Part shown: one piece after another, positions 9,026 through 18,232 of the stretch
Layout of the letters: every line of letters starts with the position of its first letter
How positions within the stretch are numbered: the first letter of the stretch is position 1
Assembly (NCBI GenBank): GCA_027943245.1
Contig: JANDJZ010000578.1
Location: 1 to 33,832 of the forward strand
Source of the DNA: Acanthamoeba sp. SK_2022b
Lineage: Eukaryota > Discosea > Longamoebia > Acanthamoebidae
DNA: 33,832 nt
Reading direction: 5' to 3'
Position numbers and translations under genes: made by a program
The notes under the pieces: model-generated
What the model was told of the DNA's origin: nothing
Seen by the model: only the letters and a program-made list of their open reading frames with translations
The model's database searches: none

Positions 9026-11995
9026 TCAGTCGGCGCCCGCATCGGTTGACTGTCGGTGGTGGAGGGCGGCCGGACCCGTCCGATGATGGGAGTGCCCCTC
9101 CACAGGCTGCTCCACGCCCCCTTGGTCCTGCACCAATCACAAAAATGATTATTATTACTGAGCATAAACAAAATAGAAATTGAAATGCGCCGTACGGCAG
9201 CGAAACGGAGTCTCTCGAGTTCGGCACATCTCTTGCGCGCGTCGATGAGCTCCTTCTCGAGCCCCTGCCGCAGCTCCTCGGCCACCACCTTCTGCGCCTC
9301 CAACAGCTCACACTTGACGCCGCGTCCAAATCAGCGCCTGCGCGTGTTGTTGTGTTCTGTTGTGTGTGGGGCCGCGTACCTGCGATCGCAGGAAGTTGGA
9401 GGCGAGGCGATGGTCCTTTCGCTCCTGTTCGAGCTGACGGCGGGCCTCCTCGTAGGTCTCCCGGTTGGCCTTTCCCTCCTTCTTGCGCGACGTCTTGCCC
9501 CAGTTGTCGGTTGTGCCCAGCGACGCGCTCTCCTTCTTCTCCCGCTCGCGCTGCTCCTTGAGCTCCCGCTTCTCCCGCTCGCGCTGCTCCTTCTCCTCCT
9601 TGCGCTCGCGCCGCTTGCTCTCCCGGCCCCAGTCCTTGCCCGCCGCCGCCGCGTTGCTGTCGAGCGCCGATTGGTCGACGATAGGTTCATCGCTGGCCTT
9701 GTCCTCGTCGCCATTGGTCGCCTCGGACTCGCCGCGGTTGCTGTCAACGTCCTCGGTGACCTGTGATTGCTGCTGCTGCTTTTCCTTTTCCATGTCGTCG
9801 ATGACGAAGTGGAGGTGCTTGATGACCATCTCCCTCTCGAGCAGCTCCTGCTTGAGGGCCAGCTCGGTTTCCTTGGCGACGATGCGCCACTGCAGGCTCT
9901 CGCCGCGCTCCTGCGCCAGCTCGTCGGCGAGGCGCCGCGCGAGCTCCGATGTGTTCCTGGACGCCGCCTGCGCGCTGAGATCGGAGGCATCAGTTGATCC
10001 GCGGTTGCCGATGAAGCTGAGCTTGCGTTGGGTGAGCACGGCTTCACTCGAGCTCGATACCCGCGACTGCTGGTCGACAGCGCTGCCCTTTGACCGCCTC
10101 TCCCGCTCGAGCTCCTCCTTGAGCTGCCCAATTTCCTTTTCCTGTGGAGAAGAAAGAAAGAAATAACATAACAAAAACAAACATTAAATTTCTCGCATAA
10201 AAATGTAAAAATAAATATATCCAAACGGGAAAATATAAATATGTTTAAATACAAAAAAAAAAAAAAAAAATACCTTGAGGGCGAGTAGGGCCTGCAGGTC
10301 CTTCTCGCGCTCGAGGAGGACTTCTTTGTCGAAATCGTCGCCTGTGGAAGGAGCCGGTGACGCCGAAGAGGGACCCGGGCGTAGTATGCGAACCGATTGC
10401 CCACGACGCAGCAGCTGCTTGGTGTCCTGCTGCGGCCTGGCACTCAACGTCTTTCTGTGGGGCGAGCAAATGCACGCATGCAACGGTGGTAAGCCACGCC
10501 ACCACCGGCGGCAAGCGCATGCTGGGTTTGCTCGCATACCGCATCGACGTGTAACCAAACTTGGTGTTCTTCCGCGCCCAATCGGGATCGTCCCTGCAAC
10601 AAGTCTCCCATGTCAGCCGCGCGCGCGACAAGCAACGACACACGCTGATGCATTATTGCCACGTCACACTCGCGATTGTGCTGCTGCGAACCTGGGATCG
10701 GGGTCGACGACTACTAGCCGCCGCTGGGTGGGTGGGGGGACCACGGTCGTCGCCGACGCCGGAGGCGACGAGTAGGACGGCTGGGGCGGCAGGGCCAGCG
10801 AGAAGGGCGAGTACAGGGGCGAGTTGGGCGACGGCGCCAGGAGGCCGGCGGAAAGCGAAGACGACGAGGAGGGGATCGATACCGCAGGCGATGATGATGA
10901 TGATGATGAAGAAGAAGAAGAAGATGTAGGTGAGGATGAGTTATCGATGACAAACGTCGCAGGGATAGCCGAAGGCGGGGGCGTCAGCTGAAGCGGAGGC
11001 AGCACAGATGATGTGTAGCGCTTCCACTTCTTCAAACCTTCGTTCCAGTAGAGGAAGTGCTCCTGATCACAACACAACACAACACAACACAACACAACAC
11101 AACACAACACAACACAACACAACACAACACAACACAACACAACACAACACAACACAACACAACACGACGTTGGGGGTTGGACAGCTGAGCTGGTATGCAC
11201 GCGTGTGATGTTCATGGACGTACTTCGGTGGAGGCGGCGAGGCGGAAGACGCGTTCGACGGTGTAGAGGTCAAAGTAGAAGTGGTACTTGTCGAGGTTCT
11301 TGGCCGCGTTTATGTCGTTGGCGCGCCCCGCGATGGCCGACACCTTTCGGAGCTCGATGAACCCACGCGGGTTGGGCAGCGGCGGCTGGTCTCCGTCGGC
11401 CGCGCCGTCCTTGCCACTGTCACCGCTATCGCTGCCCTGCTCCTTCTTCTTATCCTTCTTGCTGCTGCTGCTGTCGCTGGGCGGGGCGCTCTCGGTGAGG
11501 TCCTTCACGCCGCGCCCCGACGACACGTCGCTCTTCTTGCGTCGCCCCACCGGCGACGCGACCGAGAGCGGCGGACTGCTGTCATCGTCAGCGTCGACGT
11601 CGTACTCGCTAATGGAGAAGGAGAGGGAGGAGGGCTTGTAGTAGTAGAGGCGGTCTCCCTTCTGCTCGAACCATCGGAGCTGCCACTTGGACGAGAAGCC
11701 GGGACCCTGCTTCTTGAGGAAGCCGCGCAGGTTGGCTGGCGCTTCCCTGTCATCCACAGCTGCGTCCGCCTGGCAACAGCCACCGTGAGCCCAGCGGCCC
11801 GCGACAAGTCGAGCAATATAAACCAAAAAATAAAAAGAATAATCGAATAATAAAGGATAAGGCTATTGTAAGCCGCCCTTGCAGTTGAACACACCATGAA
11901 CGAACTGATTAATACATTATGTATTAATCCGATTGGGAAAAAACAGCACAAACAGGAGGGCAAGACGGCACCGTGGATATTGACACTCTCTCCAT
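9026..11995 (-). CDS. PH domain / coiled-coil protein
   Basis: Proposed exons (sense order): 11995-11972, 11769-11224, 11062-10692, 10593-10540, 10454-10274, 10141-9380, 9312-9196, 9127-9026, giving about 718 aa. The pleckstrin-homology domain spans about residues 15-210: ANLRGFLKKQG, WQLRWFEQKGDRLYYYK, then after a Ser/Lys/Asp insertion of about 80 residues, PRGFIELRKV, YHFYFDLYTVERVFRLAAST and the final helix HFLYWNEGLKKW. PH domains bind phosphoinositides or proteins and direct membrane location. A Ser/Pro-rich linker follows, then a long coiled coil (about 330-690) with repeated REREKRE blocks. The first exon (an eight-residue MERVSIST) and the last exon are my least certain calls: exon 2 has no Met, so an upstream start is required. 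The acceptor at 9313 is non-CAG. The cargo or partner is unknown; it may be a scaffold. Confidence 0.82.
11071..11165. repeat. AACAC pentanucleotide array, 19 perfect units
   Basis: Ninety-five bases of uninterrupted AACAC repeat lie in the intron between exons 2 and 3 of the PH-protein gene, so the transcript would read (GUGUU)n close to the 3' splice site. Perfect copies imply recent expansion. The translated Cys/Val/Leu or His/Asn/Thr frames are artefacts. Confidence 0.95.
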
Positions 11996-12175
11996 TAAAG
12001 CTATTGCTTCCTGCTGCCGAGGGTAGCCACGCTGACCACAGACCCAGCGAACAAGCACGCGAGATACCTCCGGTGGGCTTCTGTTCCTAATGTTTAACTA
12101 AGTCCGAACATAACTGGCATTCTTCGCAATACACACGCCAAGTTGCACCGAGGAGAGCTGGTAATCATCGATCGA
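11996..12175. promoter_or_regulatory. Short shared upstream region of two divergent genes
   Basis: Only 180 bases separate the inferred starts of the PH/coiled-coil gene (minus) and the F-box/Ras gene (plus), so both promoters and 5' UTRs must overlap here. No TATA box is evident. This depends on my inferred first exon of the PH gene. Confidence 0.4.
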
Positions 12176-13527
12176 ATGGCCGACCACCAGGGCGGAGATG
12201 AGGCAGCAGGCCAGCCTCATGTGCTCTCCCTCAGCTCGGGCACAATACCTTTAGATCATGATCGTCGCAGAAGGCTGAAGAAGAGTGGGTCTTTCCTTCA
12301 CTTCGCCACGGCCTTCGCATCATCGCATCGATTTAACAAGAGTGAAGAAGACTTGCCACGAGTCCCCACCTCCCCCTCTACATCAGCCACTTATAGGTCG
12401 AGTAGTGGAAGAGACATAATCGTCGTACACGATAGACATCGTTTTGTGGACGATGATGAGGAGGACGACGATGAGGCAGACCTGCTTGATGAAGCCGCAC
12501 TGCGGCATGCAGATTCGGTGAGTAGTGGCGACCAGTTGGCAAGCAAAGGGAGCGGCAGCAGGATGAAGCTCTTCGATTCGATTCGGATCAGGAGGCCGCG
12601 AAGAAAGGACTCACTGTCTTCTCTCTCCTCCACGTCGCGCTCTGCGTTGCCCTCTTCATCCTCGTCTTCTCAACTCTCTACTCGATGCTGCGCGAGCCAA
12701 GGCTGTTGTGGCACAGACGACAACCTCCAAGCCGACGACCAGTCGTGCTGCCGCTACTACGCGAACGAGACGCTGCCCTACGAAGTGCTGCTACACATCT
12801 TCAGCAATCTATCGATGAAGGAGCTGGGCGTCGTATGCGTCGTGTGCAGGTTCTGGAAAGAGGCCAGCGAGGCCGACTGCCTGTGGAAGTCGATCACCCT
12901 CAGCCTCTGGGGCGGCCTCGGCCTACGCGACGTACAGCGCGCCGCTGCAACAACCACTACCACCACCAGCGGTAGCAAGGGCACACGCTCCTCCTCTGCA
13001 GCGCAGCTGTTCTCCTCTACTTCTTCTACTCCTACTACTACTTCGTGCCCCTCTTCTCCTACTCTACGACCATCGTCTTCTTCTGCTACTTCTACTTCTA
13101 CTTCTGCTACGTCGTCTCCCCTCTCGTCGCCCAAGCCACAGCGAAAACGTAGCCTGCTGGGCCGACTGAGCCACGGCGGCGGTGGAGGCAGCCTGCACGG
13201 GAGCGGCGACGACATCGTCAGCGGCCACGCCGACGTCGCCTGCGACGAGGCGTCGCGCAAGGTCGCGAGGAGCAGGAGCGGGGAGCACCAGCGCGCGCCC
13301 GACGTGCAGGCGGCCGCGGACTACCTGAGCTCGTTCAGCACGCTCAAGGACCTCTACCGACACGAGTTCGAGCGGCGACAGAGGCGCGGCGAGGACGAGT
13401 ACCGCATCGTGGTGGTCGGGGCGTCGGGCGTCGACAAGTCGGCCATCTGCGTGCGCTTCGTGCAGGGCTCTCTCATGCTCACCAAGGTTCTCCGCTCTTT
13501 CGATGCATTTACATTCGCGCGCGCGCG

Positions 13528-13569
<42 letters not shown>

Positions 13570-14423
13570 TCCTCCTCGTTGCTCACACGTGCGGAGTAGT
13601 ACGACCCCACGGCCGAGGAGAGCTATCGCGTGCGGCGAAAGGTGGACGGGCTGCCCTGCATGTACGACATCATGGACACGGCGGGCCAAATGGAGTACAG
13701 CGCCCTGCGCGACCAATACCTCAAGAGCGGCCACGGCTTTCTCCTCGTGTACAGGTACACGTCGCTGCCCCAATCGCGATCCTCCCGCGCTCGCCGCTTT
13801 GACTGGCACTCATCGGTCCCCCCTCCCCCCCAAACGATCATCACTCGCCCACATCACGCTGCTTCAGTGTAACATCACCGGCCTCGTTCCAAGCGCTCGA
13901 GAAGCTGCGCCTCCAGATCCTGCGAATCAAAGAGGTAGCCCTCACCGCACACGCACACACGCAGTGCAGGCGAGTCGCATTCACTGAACGAATTGAGCTG
14001 TTGTGTTGTTGTGTTGTTGTTGTGTTGTTGTGTTGGGCGAGTGCAGGATTCAACGGTGCCCATCGTCTTCCTGGGCTCGCACGCCGATCGGGAGAGCCAG
14101 CGGCAGGTGAGCCAGGACGAGGCCCTCTTCCTCGCGGAGAAGCTCAACTGCGGGTGGATGGAGTGCTCGGCCAAGACCGGACAGAACGTGAACGACGCGT
14201 TCGAGCTCATCGTGCGGATGATCAACCGGTGCGCCTTCTCCTTCTCCCCCCCCCCCCAAACTCCACTCCTCTTGGGGCTCACCTTAGCGAGCGCCTCGCA
14301 TCGCTCTCCTGCAGATGGCGAGCCCTGCACCCGAACTGGAACACGCCAAAGAGCAGACAGGAGGCCAACATCAAGAACCGGGTCAAGAAGAAGATCCTCT
14401 TCTGGCGCGAAAACCGACCCTGA
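12176..14423 (+). CDS. F-box protein fused to a Ras-like GTPase domain
   Basis: Five exons: 12176-13486, 13600-13754, 13868-13934, 14047-14228, 14315-14423, giving 607 aa. After a Ser-rich basic N-terminus and a Cys-rich patch, residues about 198-245 are an F-box: [20 protein letters not shown] followed by a VCRFWKEAS helix. F-boxes bind SKP1 and place a substrate receptor in an SCF ubiquitin ligase. A low-complexity linker leads to a full Ras-like domain (about 408-590): [38 protein letters not shown] and [10 protein letters not shown]. The P-loop has Asp420 where Ras has Gly15, and G4 is SHAD instead of NKxD, so nucleotide binding is doubtful. Switch I Thr and DTAGQ are kept. The tail is basic (KKKILFW) with no CAAX box. 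Exon 1 encodes the F-box and P-loop together, so this is not a splicing artefact of two genes. Confidence 0.9.
13529..13568. repeat. TG dinucleotide microsatellite
   Basis: About 20 perfect TG units, preceded by a CG run (13515-13527), lie inside the first intron of the F-box/Ras gene. An alternating CG/TG stretch of this length is a classic potential Z-DNA former. The long frame that reads through it as Cys-Val repeats is intron translation. Confidence 0.9.
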
Positions 14424-14514
14424 CCCCTTTCTACGTGTATACGATGAAGATGGTGAAGATGGTGAAGACCTCCGTTCAACTGTTGGATGCAACAACAACA
14501 AAGAACAAGGGGCG

Positions 14515-15105
14515 TCATACGCCGATGTCTTCGTTCCAGAGGGCTGGGTGGGCGGCGATGAAGTCGGCCATCATGGTGCGACACTCGGCCGAGTCGAGGT
14601 TGAGCAGTCGCACGCCGCGCGAGCGCAGGTAGGCCTCGGGCCCCTGGAAGGTGGCGTTCTCGCCCATGACCACGACGGGGATGTTGTAGAGCAGCAGCGC
14701 TCCCGAGCACCTGTAGCGGAGCCCACGTTGTTGTTGTAGAATGAGGGACCAGCTCGCACAGACAAGAGAGCAAGAGGAAGCGTACATGTCGCATGGCGAG
14801 AGGGTCGAGTAGAGGATGCAACGCGAGTAGTCGCTGGCCGTCAGCCGCCCGGCCGCCTCGAGGCAGTCCATCTCGGCATGCAGAGTGGCGCTACGTTTCT
14901 GGACTCGCCTGTTGTGGCCGCGACCCACGACCTCGTAGCGCTCCACCGACCAGTCGTTCGGCAGGTCGTCGTTGGTGCGGCGGATGAGCACGCTGCCGAT
15001 GGGAATGCCGCCTTCGTCCAGTCCAGCGCGTGCTTCGTCGACGGCCAACCTCAGGAAGTGAGCGTGAAAGGCTGCTTCTGCCGTGCTGACACCGCCCTGG
15101 GACAT
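14515..15105 (-). CDS. FCY1: Cytosine deaminase, fungal FCY1 type
   Basis: Two exons (sense order): 15105-14786 and 14710-14515, giving 171 aa, against about 158 for the yeast enzyme. It hydrolyses cytosine to uracil and ammonia in pyrimidine salvage. The zinc site is complete: HAEMDCLEAAGR (His ligand and catalytic Glu) and SPCDMC (two Cys ligands); the second motif is split by the intron and restored by joining AT to G. Other family landmarks are GGIPIGSVLI, GRGHNRRVQK, GENATFQGPEAYLRSRG and the C-terminal WNEDIGV, close to the WFEDIG end of the yeast protein. The first ATG in frame is used. It ends 92 bases from, and convergent with, the F-box/Ras gene. The fungal-type enzyme is absent from animals; amoebae and many bacteria have it. 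Confidence 0.95.
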   Translation of the reverse strand: MSQGGVSTAEAAFHAHFLRLAVDEARAGLDEGGIPIGSVLIRRTNDDLPNDWSVERYEVVGRGHNRRVQKRSATLHAEMDCLEAAGRLTASDYSRCILYSTLSPCDMYASSCSLVCASWSLILQQQRGLRYRCSGALLLYNIPVVVMGENATFQGPEAYLRSRGVRLLNLDSAECRTMMADFIAAHPALWNEDIGV

Positions 15106-15634
15106 CTTATGCTTTTTTTTTTCTTCTGGGAACAAAGAAAATGATGCAAAAACGATCTAGAAACTGACTGCTGGGCTTGTAACACTGGAATGGCACACAT
15201 ATGTTAACACTTGGCAGTGGAGGAGGCCTTGCCAATGACAAAGGTGTGTATGCCTCCCTTTGTATTGCGTGTTTCTTTCATTCCTTCAGTTTGTCCATCA
15301 TGGGTAACAACTTGTTTTAATATGCCATAGCTCCAATGCAGTTTGCAGAGTGAAAACCCTTGTGTCAGTTGCCACTTCAAGATCTGTCTTCACTTGTACT
15401 TGAGGGTAGTGTGCAATCCTGGGGGATGGGTTTCTCTAGGATGGGTGGTATGTGGGTGGTGCTGGCGTTGTGATATGATGTGGTGTGGTGGGAATTAACA
15501 AGAATTCTACAAGATATCTCGCATACAGCTCAAATCACCACTCAAAAAAAACCCTACGTGCCGCCAATCGATGAATTTCGAGACGGAAGGTCTTTGCCTG
15601 ACGCCGACGAGAGAAACTACAACTACGTTGAAGA
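15106..15634. other. Divergent intergenic region, no gene seen
   Basis: About 530 bases lie between the cytosine deaminase start and the start of the zinc-cluster factor. It begins with a T-homopolymer, has moderate GC and a GT/TG-rich segment near 15440-15490. A frame starting at 15480 continues into the next gene's intron and is not coding by itself. Confidence 0.55.
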
Positions 15635-17444
15635 ATGGAGGACAGGCAGAATGTGGGTTTGCGAAAGTCCTGCATGCTGTGTAGCCACCAACACCTTGCC
15701 TGTGACGGGTACCCACATCCTGCAGACCTGGCCGATAAATTCTTACCGCTCCTACCCTTCGCTTGTTGTGCTGCACTTTCTCCTCCACTTCATCTTTCAT
15801 CTCTCTGCCAGCAAGCACCCTTGCCGCCGGTGCGTTGAGTCGGCCAGAGGTGCCCAATGCCAGTTCCTCCTCCTCCGTAAGCGCGGTCGCCCACAGAAAG
15901 AGCGAACTGCCACAAGCGCAGACGCTGCGTCGCTCAGCGCGAGCTCAGTGGAAGACAAAACGGTCTTTCATAGGCGCAAGAGGCGCCAGCCCACCCCAGC
16001 AGCCGCCACTGATGCGCGTAAGACTCCAATGGCCATCTTGCCCGCGCCCCCGGCCACGAGTGGCGCTTTGCAGGCCGGCCAAATAGCAACCGGCGCCGGC
16101 GTGGCAAGAACAGGGTCGGGCGCACGCAGGCCGGGCACTGGCGTGGTGCCCGCGTCGGCTGCCCAGCAGCTGCTGTCGTCGCTCGTCCAACAGGTGCGCG
16201 GCCTGCGGCGGGAGAACAGGCTCCTCACGGACCGGGTGATGTCGCTGCAGAACCAGCAGACCGTGTTCGAGATCCAGATGGACGCCCTGCGCGCCGAGCA
16301 TCAGGTCAACGTGGCGTGGCTGCTGGAGCAGCTGGCCTTGCTCCAGGCATCCAACACCCTGCATGTGCGCATGCCGGGCGCTGGGCCGATGGACCAGCCC
16401 ATCGACCCGGCGTCGAGCGCGCACCGCGCGGCCCTCGTGCACATCATGCCGGTTCTCGAAGCCTACGACGACTCGGTGCAGCCGTTCCTCATACAAGACC
16501 TCCAGTGCGTCGCCTCACGTCTTGGCCGGGCCTGGCCGAACGTTCTCAGACAACTGGCTGAGAGCGCGTTCCGCTGCGTGTATGGTGTTGTGTTGTGGCG
16601 CCCCAGCAAGCCGTTTGCGTTGTATTCCGTGTCCGTGTCTGGCGGAGAACTGCAGATGTGCTACCTCCATGTCTCTCCCGGTTATGCCGGGGTGATGGGG
16701 TACCGGCCGGTACCCTTTCCCTAACCTCCCATTCGCCTTGGGCTGAGCGCTCGGTGACTGGCCACGCAGTCCAAGCCAACCGCCCCGACCTACCACGATC
16801 GACGTTGGCGTGATGTGTGTTGTTGTTGATGATGTGTGTTGACAGAGCGAGATCTTGGGCACGCTCGTCTCCTCGTTGCTTTACAAAGATGACGACGACA
16901 CGAACGAGCGCGTGTCCGCTGCCTTGAGCCAGCCGCCGCCCACGTCAGGGCGAGTGGGACCCATCTTCGACCTGACGCCCGTCGTCATCTGCAAGGACCG
17001 TCGGTTGATGCGCATCCACTCGAGCCACCAGCTCCTCTACGGCCCCGAGGGCCAGGTTCGAACAACATCTCACTGGCAGTGGCAACAGAGTTGCGTTTCT
17101 CTACGATTGTTGACTGACGCACACATCCACAGATGGAGTGGTGCCTCTCGGTGGTCCATCGTGTGTTGTCCGTGGGGGAGGACGTGCATCGCTATCCGAG
17201 CCCACTAGCCACACGGCCATTGTCAGCAATGGCGGCCGAGCGAGCGCAAGGCCCCACGACCACGAGTGTCCACAGTGCTGGCGGAGGAAACGCACCACTC
17301 ACCGTTTGGCCAACTACCACCATCAGCGCTGAACCCAACCACCTCAGCAACAGCGACGACCAACACATAAGCCTCGACGACCAGCTGGATGAGCTCCTCC
17401 AGGCCATTTCTTCCTCTCCCTCATCACCGTATGAAACACTATAG
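15635..17444 (+). CDS. Zn2Cys6 zinc-cluster transcription factor with PAS domain
   Basis: Four exons: 15635-15708, 15812-16709, 16846-17055, 17133-17444, giving 497 aa. Splicing exon 1 to exon 2 creates a complete binuclear zinc cluster: Cys at 13, 16, 23, 29, 32 and 41, with spacing C-x2-C-x6-C-x5-C-x2-C-x8-C, followed by basic RKRGRPQKER. This is the Gal4-type DNA-binding domain. A leucine-rich coiled coil (about 139-200) would dimerise it. Joining exon 2 to exon 3 restores a PAS fold signature, HVSPGYAGVMGYRPSEILG, with the domain at about 280-390. This architecture recalls the fungal gluconeogenesis regulators ERT1/RDS2/AcuK, which also pair a zinc cluster with a PAS domain. The C-terminal SLDDQLDELLQAI could be an activation helix. 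Target genes are unknown; regulation of the neighbouring cytosine deaminase is only a positional guess. Confidence 0.87.
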
Positions 17445-18232
17445 TACACAGTCTCCAGACGCTCTTCATTTTCGTGGTAGCCACGGCAGATCAAGAGAGC
17501 AGTGAGGTGTGTTGCAGCCTCCTCCTTGGGTGGTGACCAAAACCTTGACAAGTATCATCAAGGAATCCCTCCCTGGTCTGGAGAGCTACCATATCATGGT
17601 AACAATGCCCCAGGTTGCTGGGTATAGCCACTCCTTGAATGCACCTGCTGTACCTTTGCCAGTCTTCATACCACCAACAATCACAGCACCTAATTTTCTT
17701 GAAGAGGAACCAGAAAATATAAACCAGGTAACATAAACCATACTCTAAACCTGAGTAGCATCCTGTTCACCACCTGTTACTGACCACACCACAAGGGCAA
17801 CGAGCTCGGCAATAGTTGGTTTTGATTGGTTAAGTTTCAGGTTTTTTGCGCACTACCGAACTCCACGAAAATTCCATGACGCAGGCGCTTTGGCTATGCT
17901 ACGGGAGGAAACGAGCTTGCAACCGTAACAATGAACAAGTGGCAAGCGGGGTTGGGCTTTTCTAGAGGAGCCAATCACGGCTGCCCGAGTGAGATCACAA
18001 GCAATGTTTGCCTGCTCGCCAAGCTGTTTCTGCCGCATTCCCATTGTATCGCTCCATTAAGTGTTGCGTTGGGGGCTGTCGCCAGAGCATAAAGACCTTC
18101 GCCCAGGCATGTCTGCCAGTTGTTTCACCACTCCAACATCGGTTGCAGCACGCCTGACACCTCTCCGTCCTTGCTTGAAGAGAGGAATCAACCGATCACC
18201 ACCCCAATCAGCCTCTACATAGCTTGCCACCA
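17445..18232. other. Intergenic region upstream of the metallopeptidase gene
   Basis: Almost 800 bases with no convincing gene. The first 400 bases have lower GC and a frame at 17509-17736 without features. The last 400 bases are GC-richer. A CCAAT pentamer lies at 17971-17975 (AGCCAATCACGG) and CATAAAG at 18088-18094, roughly 140 bases before the ATG. Both are weak promoter candidates. Confidence 0.45.

Noticed and set aside
9331..10443. A 370-residue Arg/Ser-rich minus-strand frame
   Set aside because: It is a frame-shifted shadow of exon 6 of the PH/coiled-coil gene; the real frame gives a regular coiled coil without interruptions.
11071..11165. CRISPR-like or telomere-like array
   Set aside because: Units are 5 bases without spacers and lie inside an intron; it is a microsatellite.
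12143..13987. A 614-residue uninterrupted frame
   Set aside because: After 13486 it translates the TG microsatellite and leaves the Ras homology; the spliced model keeps all Ras motifs. Its first codon is TTG, and the ATG is at 12176.
16500..16520. GT donor inside CTCCAGTGCGTC as the end of exon 2 of the zinc-cluster gene
   Set aside because: It would change phase relative to exon 3 and delete the first half of the PAS domain; the donor at 16710 restores HVSPGYAGVMGYRPSEILG.
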